DNA of 64,000 nt from Rallus limicola (lineage: Eukaryota; Chordata; Aves; Gruiformes; Rallidae): NCBI GenBank assembly GCA_022605955.1, contig JAKCOZ010000041.1, positions 1,758,001-1,822,000 of the forward strand, given 5' to 3'. Shown here piece by piece: positions 48,640 through 58,934 of the stretch (position 1 is its first letter; every line of letters begins with the position of its first letter). The notes under the pieces were generated by a model. The model did no database searches. It was given only the letters and a program-made list of their open reading frames with translations, and was not told where the DNA came from. The position numbers and the translations under genes are program-made.

Positions 48640-49445
48640 CTACCTCGTCCCGTTCCACCCCGACCTGTCCCGTCCCCATCCCGTCCCATCCCTGTCCTGT
48701 CCCCATCCCGTCCAGCCCTGTCCCCATCCCGTCCTGACCTGTCTTGTTCCAATCTCATCCCGCCCTGTCCCATCCTATCCTGGCCTCTCTTGTCCCCGTC
48801 CTATCCTCATCCCATCCTGCCTCACCCCATCCCATCCTGCCCCAGCCCTAGCTTATCCTATCCCACCCCATGCCAACCTGACCCGTCTGGTCCCCACCAC
48901 ATCTTATCCTTCCCCATCCCACCCTAACCCCATCTCATCTCATCCCAAAATGTCTTATCCCCACCACATTTTATCCCACCCCATCCTACCCTATCCCATC
49001 CCAAATTGGTTTACTCCGACCCCATCCTACCCCATCCTGTCCTGTCCCCTTCCCATCCCCATCCCATTCCATTGTGTCCAAACTCATCCGTTCCCATCCC
49101 ATCCTGTCCTATTCCCATCCTATCCTGCCTTTTCTCCATTCTGCCCCATCCTATCCTATACTACCCTATTCCTATCCCATCCTATCCTATCCCATCCTAG
49201 CCTACTCTGCCCTATTCCTATCCTAGCCCATCCTACCCTATCCCAACCTATCCTAACCCACCCTACACCATCCTATCCTGCCCTATTCCCATCTAATTCC
49301 ATCCTGGCCTGCCCTATCCCTGTCCCGCCCTATCCCTGTCCCATCTGTTCTCCCCCGTCTGATACCATCACATCCTCTCCCTATTCCCATCCCCATCTCC
49401 ATCCCATCTCATCCCCAGTCTCAGCCCATCTCAGCCTGTCCCTGT
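48640..49445. repeat. Degenerate pyrimidine satellite of CCCATCCTATCC type
   Basis: About 800 bases of almost pure C/T/A built from 5-base words (tccca, tccta, tcctg) with no G-rich interruptions on the plus strand. Near the TFAP4 side the words are mostly cccgtcctgtcc; further right they become ccatcctatcc. Stops are absent in one plus frame for 313 codons because of the repeat. It starts about 280 bases upstream of the TFAP4 ATG. Confidence 0.93.
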
Positions 49446-50800
49446 CCCCAGCAGGATCCGGCAGCTCCCCAGGTCCCTCCATCCCCCAGCATCCTTCGGT
49501 GCTGTCCCCCAACTCTGCTGTATGGGGGTGCCTGGGGGCAGGGGGATTTGGGGACTGATGTGGGAGCTGGCATGGGGACCACAGGGCTGGCAGGGGGGCT
49601 GCAGGGGGTTCTTGGGGATCCAGGGGGGCTGGCAGGGGCCATGGGAGATGGCAGGGCGGTCTGGGGGCTGGCATGGGCCATCGTTGCTGGCAGAAGGCAC
49701 GTGAGACTCGGCGACCCCCCAGGCGCTGTAGGGGGCCAGGCAATCCCCATCACCCCCTCCCCAAAGCCCCCCCTCCTGGCACTTCCTGTGTGGGGCCAGG
49801 GCCACCAGAGCAGGGGACACTGTGACCCACCGGGGGAGGTCCTGGAGATAGCTCGGCACCCCGGGAGGGCAGGATCCGGCCCTGCAGAGCAGGGTGGGTG
49901 CATCCTCCCCCCTCCCCGAGCCCCCCAGCCCAGCCCCGCTCCGGAGCTGGCAGGACAGGTTCTGCCTGGTCCCTGCCTGTCCCGGTGGGCCCCCTGCCCA
50001 TCCCTCTGCAGGAGGGTAGGCCTCACCCTCACCACGGGGGCTGCGGCATTCCCCCACGGCAGGGGGATGCCGGGGGGTCCCTTCCGTCCCTGCCCCCACC
50101 CCCCCCCCCCGGCTGGCTGGGGGTCAGGGGCTGGCAGGCAGCACTCTGGCAGTGGTCCAGACAGGCTGTGGCATCACCCAGCTGCTCAGTGCAGAGACTG
50201 GGGGCACTAGGAAGGGTCCCCCAACCTCTGCTGTGTGCCTTATCGCCCCCCACCCCCCCAGAGCTTCCCACACTGCTGCCAAGTAGTTGGAGGGGTCCCC
50301 AAAACCGTGCCGGTCCCTGCCTGCGTGGCAGGGGACGGGGTGTCCCTGGGGGGGGGGGGTGGGGGGGTGGGCTGTGCCCCCCATCTGGGAGGATTTTGGG
50401 ACTGGCAGAGTGAGATGACATTGGCGTCCGGTGAAGGGCGCCGGGGGGGGGGGGGGGGGGGGGGCGGGAGGGGGCGGGGAGGGACGACGACACAGAGCCA
50501 TCCTGTCATCGCCGTCATATGTCCCCAGCGCCACCGGGGCCACCACCCATATGGGTGGCATTGAAACCCCCCCCCCCCAGTCCCCAAAAATCGCACCTTA
50601 GTCCATTTCTTTTGAGGGGGGTGGGGGCGGGGGGCAAAGGTGCTGGGGTTCCCCTCTCCTCCCATTTTGGGGGAAAGCCGTCAGAAACGCACCAAAGGAT
50701 GACCCCGTGCTGGCAGCTGCTCTGCAGCCACCGGCCCGGGAGGAGGAGGAGGAGGAAGACGAGGAGGAGGAGGAGGAGGTCCCTAACAGCGGCTCCCCCC
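49446..50800. other. TFAP4-GLIS2 intergenic DNA, left part
   Basis: GC-rich spacer with imperfect ggggctggcaggggg repeats at about 49560-49680, a 22-G run at 50443-50464 and a GAG/GAA run at 50738-50780. No coding exon is recognised in either direction. Confidence 0.6.
50443..50464 (+). repeat. Run of 22 consecutive G
   Basis: A homopolymer able to form G-quadruplexes. Similar runs are 52081-52100 (20 G) and 55769-55787 (19 G), plus 53741-53759 (19 C). Exact lengths are prone to sequencing or assembly error. Confidence 0.8.
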
Positions 50801-50807
50801 GCAAAAA

Positions 50808-51220
50808 CCCCACGGGTGGGGCGTGGCTTCGGCCACCCTGCTCAGAGCGTGCTGCCCCCCGTGCGTCCCCCCCGTCCTGGGGCAGGACTATCGGAAACAC
50901 AGCAGTTCCCCCACCCCAAAACCACCCCCTGCCACCCCAGCCCCACGGGTGGGGTACGACATCGGCCAAGCGCGTAGGACGCTGCTACCCCCCACTCGTG
51001 TCCGTCCCCCGTGTCCCCCCCCCGCCCCGTTCCTGGCGGGGCTATTGAGGACACGGCAGCTGCGCCCCACCCGCAAAATCCCCACGGGCGGGGCGCGCCC
51101 TGGGCCACCCGCGTGGGCCAGTGCCCCCCACCCCGCGGGCCCCGGGGAGGGAGTTCCCCCCCCGCGTGTGTCCCGTGCCCCCCCCCCCCGGTGAGGGCTG
51201 CAGCATCCGGGCCGGCCCCG
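50808..51220. repeat. About 135-bp tandem repeat, three GC-rich units
   Basis: Units begin with cccacgggtgggg at 50808 and 50942 and with cccacgggcgggg at 51081, spacing 134 and 139 bases. Each continues through a similar chain (gccaccctg/gccaagcg/gccacccg, then gactatcggaaacacagcag or gctattgaggacacggcagc). A weaker relative may lie before 50808 (gggaaagccgtcagaaacgc near 50673). The third unit runs up to the CRE sites. Confidence 0.75.
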
Positions 51221-51282
51221 CCACATCCTGCCGCCGGAAGGAGCCGCGGCCCCGGCGCCCCGGGACAACCCCCCCCCGGGGG

Positions 51283-51290
51283 TGACGTCA
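51283..51290. promoter_or_regulatory. GLIS2: Perfect CRE palindrome TGACGTCA (first)
   Basis: Full 8-base CREB/ATF site about 0.53 kb upstream of the proposed GLIS2 TATA-like element. It pairs with the copy at 51331, 48 bases away, with a half-site gtgacgcc between at 51311-51318. Confidence 0.7.
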
Positions 51291-51330
51291 TGCGGAGGCC
51301 CCCGCCAGGCGTGACGCCAGCCGCGCTTGG

Positions 51331-51338
51331 TGACGTCA
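51331..51338. promoter_or_regulatory. GLIS2: Perfect CRE palindrome TGACGTCA (second)
   Basis: Second full CREB/ATF site, exactly 48 bases after the first. Two perfect copies in 56 bases are unlikely by chance even in GC-rich DNA. Confidence 0.7.
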
Positions 51339-51809
51339 CGTAGACGCCGGGCGGCGCCGCTTCTGCGGGGAGGGGGATCCCACCCCCCCCCTCCCCGGTG
51401 TAACAACACCCCCCCCCCTCCCCCGTCGTCCCCGGTGCGGGGGCGGGGAGGCTGCTCCGGTGGGCGCCGCCCCTCGCTTCCTACGCCGCCGCCGGGGGTC
51501 CCCCCCGCCCCGCCACGTCCCCGGGGGGGACACGGACACACCCGGGGGAAAGGGGGGGGGGGGGCTCGGCTCTGCCGCAGCGCCGGGGTGACCTTGCCGG
51601 GGGGGGGGGCGGGTTGTGTCCCCGCGTGTCCGTGCGTGTGTGTCCCCCCCCCCACGGGGCGGGGCTCCCCCCTCGGTGGTGTCGTGTCCGCCCCCCCACC
51701 CCCCCGCACGCCGTTCCCCCCGGTGCCCCCCGCGGCGGGGAGGGGCCGGCCCCGGCCCCCGCCCAGCTCCCGCCCGCAGCCGGGGCCGGGCCGGTCGGTG
51801 CGGGGCGAC

Positions 51810-51817
51810 CATAAATC
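51810..51817 (+). promoter_or_regulatory. GLIS2: TATA-like element of GLIS2
   Basis: CATAAATC is the only AT-rich word in a CpG island and lies roughly 30 bases before the likely start of the noncoding first exon. It is a weak TATA; CpG-island promoters often lack one. Confidence 0.4.
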
Positions 51818-51839
51818 ACGGCGGGCAGAGCCCCCGCCC

Positions 51840-52020
51840 CGCCGCCGCCCTCCGCCGCCGCCGCCCGGGGGACCGGGGAGGGGGGGGGCAGAGAGCCGCC
51901 GCCGCCCCCGCCCCCAGCCCCTGCAGATGTGGCGGAGCGGCCCGGCGGCCCGGCAGCGGGGGGGCCCGCTCCGCCAAACCCCGCTCCCCGCCTGCCGCCG
52001 GCGCTGAGCCCCCGCCGCAG
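51840..52020 (+). other. GLIS2: Probable GLIS2 noncoding exon 1
   Basis: A consensus donor (cgcag followed by gtacga at 52021) ends a GC-rich segment downstream of the TATA-like element. It would splice to the acceptor ccccgcag at 56137-56144, 16 bases before the GLIS2 ATG. Mammalian GLIS2 also has an untranslated first exon. The 5' boundary is a guess. Confidence 0.45.
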
Positions 52021-55000
52021 GTACGATCGCGCACCGGGGACCGGCGCTTTGTCGCGCCGCCGCGCCCGCGGAGCGGGGGCGGGGGGGGGGGGGGGGGGGG
52101 AGGGAGGTGTGAGGATGCTGCTGCCGCCACCGGAGGGGGGGGACCCTCCTGGGAAGCCCTTTCCTTTCCCCGCCCCGAAGGGAGCGCCGGGTCCGTGTCC
52201 GGGAGGAGGGTAGGGGGGGCGCGGGGCTGTGTGGGGGTCCCTGGTCGGGCACCTGCAGCCCCCGCCCCGCGTATGGGGACGGGTTTGGGAGGGGGACGTG
52301 GCCCCGCCGCAGCCCTGGGGCACGGCGGGGCCGGGGGGGAGAAAGAAGGCGGTGGGAGTGTGGGGCTCCCCTGGGGAATACGGGGGTGCAGAGAGGGGAC
52401 ACCCCGCTGCCTGGGGCGCGCTGCGGGGTGGCTGTCACCCACTGTCCCCCCGGGCGGCTGTCCTGACCTTGGCCGTGGGGCGGGGGCTGCGATGGGGACG
52501 TGCTCGGTGGCTCTCCGCGGCTGCGGGCCCCCTCCCCCCTCTCCGGGGACCCACCAATGTCCCCACTGTCTCGGGGGGCTTTGGCCCCACGCTGGTGGTG
52601 CCGCCCCTCACCGGGCCTGTCGGTTCTTTGGCCTTGGAGGGCCGAACTGTGGGGTAGGGGTGCCCAGGCTGCGCCCGCACCGGGCTTTGGGGAGGTGGTG
52701 GTGTTGGGGGCTCTGATGGCCTGTCCAGGGTGACACCCCCCGGTGCCAGTACCGGGGACGAACGCTGCCACAAACTGCTGCAGGGGCTCGGCCCCCGCCC
52801 CTCGCGGAGAAAACCCTCTGCCAGTGGCCCCCTCCCCTTCCCCGGGCCTTTGTGTCACCCTGCCGTGACCGCATCCCCCCTCCCCGGGGTCCCCGTGTCC
52901 CCCAGCCCGGGCCCGCCACGCTACCGAGGCCGGCCGGTTCCGCGGGGAGATGGGGACCAGCCCCGTCCTGTCCCTGCCCGCTCGGGCCGTGTCCCCAGGC
53001 AGAGGTGGCAGGGTGCGGGGCTGCTGGCACCCCCGCGGGGTTGTTACCAGGGAGGGGGCTGCTCTCGGCCCCCGACGGGGTCCCCGCAGACGCCACGCGT
53101 GGCACTGGTCTCGGCGTGGGGACAGAGCTGTGGCCGCTCTCTAGGGGACTGCCACCAGCCCGGGCGGTGTGGGGTGCTGGCTGCCGGCGGGGAGGACACG
53201 ACGCGACACTGGGGGTGACAGGCTGGAGACGCGAGGAGTGGCCCCTCGACCTACTCGTGGGCTCTGGCGGGGAGCGGCGGTGCCAGCGCCGCCCGCAGCG
53301 GGACGGAGACGGGGACGGGGGGGAGGGTGGCGGGTCCCGCGGCGTCCTGTGTCCTGCCAGCGGTGCGGGCGGTGACCCGGGCGGCAGGGCCGGATCCTGC
53401 ACACCCACCCATGCCCCCCTTTCCCTCCCTCCCCCCAACGACCAACCGGCACGGGGGGCTCCCGGGGCTGCCCGGCCTTGGCCACCGTGCCAGCCCGCTG
53501 CCGCCAGCCCTGCCAAGAGTCGTCAGAGCCGTGCCGCCGCGGCGGAAGAGGGAGGGAGGTCCGGGGGGGCTGACCCCTGCCTGCAGCGGGGGTCGGGGGG
53601 GCTGAGCCCTGCCTGCGGCGCTGGCGCTGCTCCCGGCCCGCCCAGCTCCGGGGTCACCGTCCCCCCCCCGGGGCTGCGGGTGGCATCCCGTACCGCCGCC
53701 ATCCCCGAGCCCACCGTGCGGCCGGGGAGTCTCTGCCCCGCCCCCCCCCCCCCCCCCCCGCGCCCACCCTCCCTCACCCCCCCCTTCCGTTCCCGCACTG
53801 TTCTTGGCGGGTTTTGTGCCGCAGCTGGGTGGGTGGGGGGGGGGCGGCCGGGACACCCCAGCCGTGCCAGCAAGGAGGTGGCCCAGAGACCTGGCACCCC
53901 CGCCGGCTGCACCGGGGTCACCCCGGGTCCCCCCGTCCTACCAGCTGGCTGGGCAGCGGGAGGGGAAGGGGGGGGAGAGAGGGGAGGCTGATGGCCCCCG
54001 GGGACCCCAGCCCGGCCAGTGGGGCTGGGAGGGGGGGCGGGGGAAGGCGCTACCCCCCGGCCCGGCGGCCCCTGGCCGGACTGGGAAGCCCCGGGTCCCA
54101 GCGCCGCGCCAGACTGGTTTGGACTGGCATGGCGGGGGAGGATGGGGGGGTGCTCACTGGGCGGCCGGAGGGGAAGCGGGGTTGGGGCTGGGGCCGGGCT
54201 GGCAGCGCCTGGCGCGGGCAGGAGAGGCCGTGGGGAGGGGGAGCGGAGCGGGCAGCAGCAGGCAGGGGCCTCTCGCGGGGGCCGCAGGTGCCGGGGTGGC
54301 CAGGGCGTCCGGCCAAGCCACCGCGGGGCTCGGGCTCGGCCCCGGCCCCGGCCCGGCGGGGGCCCCGCGGCGCCCCGGCCCTGAGCGGGGCCGGTTCCCA
54401 GGAGCGGCGGCGGTTTGGCAGCTGCCCGCGGCCGCGCTGGGAGGCCCCTTCCCCACCCGCCCTGCCCGGGGCTGCCTGCGCCGGGACCCCCCAAACAACA
54501 TCCCTGGAGACGTGCGGGTACCGCCGCCGTGGTGAGACCGGGCCGTTTGCTCCACACACCCCGTGGGACCCCCCCATCTCGGGGGGGGCGTGGGGCCCCA
54601 TTCCGTTTCCTCGGCTCCCACGTCCTGGCCATGGGGTGCTTCCCGCTCCCCCCGCCCCGTCCATCGGTCCGTCTATCTCTTCTCGAGCTATACTGCTGGG
54701 CCGTGGGGCACCGGGGGGTGGCTGGAGCCTGAGAGCTATGGAAGGCTTGGGGCAGGGAGCCCGGGGGGTGCAGGCCCCCTGCTCTGGGGGGGGCCCTGTG
54801 GCCGTGGGGGCTCGGGAGGGTGGCTCTGCCACAAGAGGTGGGACCCTGCTACGGGGCTCGGGCACGGGCCCCGCCGCGGGCCATGGGGGGGCTCGGGAAG
54901 ATGATCCCCCCGCAGGGCAGGGGGGGACGCTGCAGGGCTATGGGACCTTGAGACTGGGCCCAGTTCCACGGCTGGGACTAGGGCATCTCCGCGGGGGGGT

Positions 55001-56144
55001 GCGGGCGGGGGGTCCCCGGCCACTACTCCACCCCACCCCCCCACCCCGGCCGGGCCCCACGCCCCCTGCGGCTCCTCCGCATTCCTCAGCGTCTGAGCCG
55101 GGCTGGACCCCCGCCAGCGCAGGGGGGCCCCGCCGGCGGGGCAGGGCGGGGGCCGGGCCCCCCGGGGTGGGGTGGGGATGGGGGCCCATTGCCACGTGTG
55201 CTGGGTGCGCCGTGTCCCCCCACCCCCACCCCACCCCGCGACACGGCCCCTCGGCCACCCCCATCCCGCTCGGGGCCATGCGGGGGGTCGGGGGGGGGGG
55301 GGAAGGCACAGCCGGGGGACCGGAGGCGCCTATGGGGTTGCCAAGTGTCGGGCGCTCACTGCTGCACTGAGCTGCCCGTTCTCAGCCGCCTGCCCGATGA
55401 GTGGCGGCCGAGCCGTGGGGAGGGGAGGGGACAGGCGTGGGGACTGAGCGGGGTGGCCGGGCACTGTGGTGCTTGTCCGTGGCATGGGGTGCCCGGGTCC
55501 CCCCACTATGTCCTGGGAAGTGGGGGGTACTTGCCATGTTGTGTCGTGCCGTGCCGGCAGGCAGCCCCCGCCCGGCCCCGGCCCCGGCAGGCAGCGGCGT
55601 TGGCCGGCGGGGAAGGGGCCCCGGCGGGGGAGGAAGCTCTGCCGCCTCCGGGGCTGGGGCCAGCGGGCTCGGCCGCCCGGGTCACCGCCGGGCTGGTGGC
55701 CGCCACCGCCCTCCTCCGCCTCTGGGAAAGGCCTCCCCGGGGCGAGCCCACGGGGACGGACGGCGGGCGGGGGGGGGGGGGGGGGGGAACAGGGATGGTA
55801 CAGGGACGCCGCAGCTGCGGGCCCACGGGTGCCCGGGGGATTTGGCAATCCCCGGCGGGGTTTGGTCATCGGCCAAGGGGCTGTGCCCGCCCCGGGGGTT
55901 GGCGACATGGAGAGGACACACTGGGGACACCGAGGGGCTGGGGGGGGGGGCGGAGGGGGAGCCCGATGCCCTGCCCTTTGCCCGCCGCGGGAGGGGGCCG
56001 CAGCAGGGAGGCTGGAAGGGACGGCGCGGTGCCGGTGCGGAGCAGAGACGGGCACGGCCGTGGGGCCGGGCGGGGGCGATGCTTTGGGTAGGAGCGGTGC
56101 CCCCAATCCCCATCCCCGCAGTGACCCCCGCGCCTCCCCCGCAG
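52021..56144 (+). other. GLIS2: Probable GLIS2 intron 1, very GC-rich
   Basis: About 4.1 kb with G20 (52081), C19 (53741) and G19 (55769) runs and many CpG. Long frames on both strands (up to 518 and 656 codons including flanks) are Pro/Gly/Arg/Ala text with no domain, the expected result of stop-poor GC-rich DNA. No other gene is recognised. Confidence 0.6.
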
Positions 56145-56160
56145 AGCCCGCCCCGGCACC

Positions 56161-58030
56161 ATGCATTCGCTGGAGGAGCCGCTGGATCTCAAACTGAGCA
56201 TCTCCAAGCTGCGAACCGCCCGGGAGAAGCGGGGTCCCCCCGGTCCCAGACCCCGCGGTCCCCAGCGCTCGGACGCCCCGCCGGCCGGGGATGGCCGCGG
56301 GGGGAGCCGGGGGGGTCGCCGGGCGGTGCCGACCTCACCGTCCCCAGGTCTCCTGGCACACTCCGGGCTGGCGGAGCCGCGGGACGGGCGCTTCCCCGCC
56401 GCCCCGGTGCTGGACCTCAGCCTCTCCCCCCGCTCCGGCGGGGAGTCCCCGGCCGGCAGCGCCTCGCTCTCCCCCGAGCGCCGGGGCAGCGGGGACCTGC
56501 CCGGCCCCCTCACCCCCCACGTAAGTACGGCCGCGCCTGTGCATCCCCCCCGCGATGTCCCCAGCCGTGGGGGCTGTGCCCGCAGCGGTGCTCCCGGCCT
56601 TGGCGGCAAGCCCGGCGCTGCTGGAGCCGGTGACGCAGCGCGCCCCCCCCCCCCCTCCCCCGCTCCGGTGTGTACACACGCCCTGGGGTCAACGGCCCCC
56701 CCCCGCCCCAACCCCACTGGCATCCCCGGGAGTGGGAGGGTGTCGTCTCGGGGGGGCTCAGAGGGTCTCTGGGGGGCTCCATTGCCCACCGTGCCCTCCC
56801 TGCCCGGACTCTGCTCCAGGATTTCCAGTCCCTGCGCTACATCGACGGCCTTCCCAGCTCCTTCCAGTTCTTCCTACCGCTGGGGGCAGGGGGGGCCCTG
56901 CACCTGCCCCCCGCCGCCTTCCTGCCCCCCAGCAAGGAGAAACGCCTCACCCCCGAGCTGCCCCTGCCCAAGCAGCTTGTCTGCCGCTGGTCCAAGGTCA
57001 GCAGGGAGGGATGGGGGGGGTATGAGGCTGGGGGGATGTGCAGAAGCTTTGTGGGGCTGGGGATAGAAGAAGGGGACACCATGCAGGGGCATTGCCAGGA
57101 TGGGGGTGGGAAGGGGGCACAGAGGGGCGTTTTGGGGCTGGGGAGAGGATGTTGACCTGGAAAGCCACAATAGAGCTTTGTGGGGCTTGGGGGGTGGACA
57201 TGGAGGCACATGGGGAGAGGTGAAGGCTGGACTGGGTGTGATGGAAAACCGGGGGCCATGTAGAGGGGCTGGAGGTTTGATATGGGGCTGGGGTGGGGTC
57301 ATGCAGATGCTTTGTTGCAGATGGTGATAAAGGGCTGGGACACCACACAGGGGCATTGCTGGGGGGGGGGGCACACACAGGCCCATTTTGGGGGTCATGC
57401 AAAGGGCTCTTACCACCTCCCCAGATGGGTGTGAGATGGGGTGGGGTGAGGGGCAGGGTCTGGCCCCAGTGGGGGTTCTGCTGCCTCCCCCAAGGTGCCC
57501 ACCCCACTGGGCCCCCTCACCCCCAACCCCCAGCATTCCCCCTACAGTGCAACCAGTTCTTCGACCTCCTGCAAGACCTGGTGGACCATGTCAACGACTT
57601 CCATGTCAAACCTGAGAAGGACGCGGGGTACTGCTGCCACTGGGAGGGCTGCGCCCGCCACGGCAGGGGCTTCAATGCCAGGTGGGCTGGGGGTAGATGG
57701 CCATCCCTCCCTCTGGTGCAGGGTGCAAGGTCCTGAGGGGCTGGATGACCATACTGTCCTGGGTGTCCAGGTTCTCACAGCCCATAGTCAGGGACAAGCT
57801 GATGTCCTGGGGGCTATGGCTGACACATCCCCCCCTTGACACTGCCCCCAACCCTGGCAGGTACAAGATGCTGATCCACATCCGGACGCACACCAATGAG
57901 AAGCCGCATCGCTGCCCCACCTGCAACAAGAGCTTCTCCCGCCTGGAGAACCTAAAAATCCACAACCGCTCACACACAGGTCAGTCCAGGCCACCGTGCT
58001 CACCTTGAGGGCAAGGGAGCTTGGGCTTGT

Positions 58031-58061
<31 letters not shown>

Positions 58062-58934
58062 GACACAACAGGGGGGACATGGGCAGGTGGGGACCCGTTG
58101 GGGCTGGTCATGCCCCTGTCAGACCTGGCTCTGTGCCATCCCGCAGGCGAGAAGCCCTACATCTGCCCCTACGAAGGCTGCAACAAGCGTTACTCCAACT
58201 CCAGCGACCGCTTCAAGCACACCCGCACCCACTACGTGGAGAAGCCCTACTCCTGCAAGATGCCGGGCTGCCACAAGCGCTACACTGACCCCAGCTCCCT
58301 TCGCAAGCACATCAAAGCCCATGGCCATTTCGTCTCCCCTGAGCACCCGGAGATGCTCAAGGTCCACCCGCCTCCCAAAACGCCCCTGGGGTCAGCAGAG
58401 GTGCCCTACGTTAACGGGGCGCAGCTTGTGATCCCCAACCCCGCTGCCCTCTTCGCTCCCCCGGGGCTGCCGGCCTTGCCCATCCCTTTGGCGCCTGCAC
58501 CGCTCGACCTCAGCGCCTTGGGCTGCGGTGCTGCCGGCGCGCTGCCCGCCCTGCCGGGCCCCGTCCTCCCCCTCAGCGGCGGCCCCTTGAACTTGGCCAA
58601 GAGCCCGCTGCTGCCCTCGCCCTTCACGGCTGGGCTGGGGCTGCCCGTCATGTCGCTGCTGGCCGGCGGGGCCAAGGCCGAGGCGGAGAAGAGCGGTGGG
58701 GCCAAGGGGCGGCTGCCCAAGGTGGGCAAGGGGCTGGAGAGCCGGAAGGAGAGGTGCGAAAGGACGGAGCCGGGGCGGCCACGGGTGCCCCCTGAAAACC
58801 TGGCGCTGCTGCCAGGGACCGTGCTCGACCTCTCGTCCGGTGTGGGCTCAGGGGGCAGCCCCGAGGCGCTGCCGCCCGGCTGGGTGCTCATCCCCCCTGG
58901 CTCCCTGCTGCTCAAACCTGCCGCCGTCAATTGA
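56161..58934 (+). CDS. GLIS2: Kruppel-like zinc-finger protein GLIS2 (5 coding exons)
   Basis: GLI-similar nuclear factor, mainly a repressor, needed for kidney integrity and also linked to cilia and neural differentiation. Exons: 56161-56520, 56820-56996, 57548-57681, 57861-57979, 58147-58934; total 525 aa, against 524 in human. N-terminus [20 protein letters not shown], then an Arg/Gly/Pro-rich insert that differs from mammals, [14 protein letters not shown], and the conserved block [20 protein letters not shown]. Five C2H2 fingers span about residues 175-325: finger 1 CRWSKC (GLI-type spacing), finger 2 CCHWEGC, finger 3 [20 protein letters not shown], finger 4 [20 protein letters not shown], finger 5 [20 protein letters not shown]. 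The C-terminal half is Pro/Leu/Ala-rich and ends [11 protein letters not shown]. The ATG matches the conserved N-terminus and sits in gcaccATGc. Confidence 0.97.
58034..58061. repeat. (AC)n dinucleotide microsatellite
   Basis: Fourteen AC units in the short GLIS2 intron between 57980 and 58146, starting 54 bases after the donor. Likely polymorphic; it occupies a sixth of the intron. Confidence 0.95.

Noticed and set aside
48617..49558. 313-codon frame of Pro/Ser/His/Ile-rich repeats
   Set aside because: Encoded by the CCCATCCTATCC satellite; the repeat simply lacks stop codons in that frame.
50888..52858. 656-codon minus-strand frame between TFAP4 and GLIS2
   Set aside because: Low-complexity composition, crosses tandem repeats, homopolymers and CRE sites; no recognisable motif.
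53814..55370. 518-codon plus-strand frame in GLIS2 intron 1
   Set aside because: Same compositional cause; no family resemblance and no need for it in the GLIS2 model.
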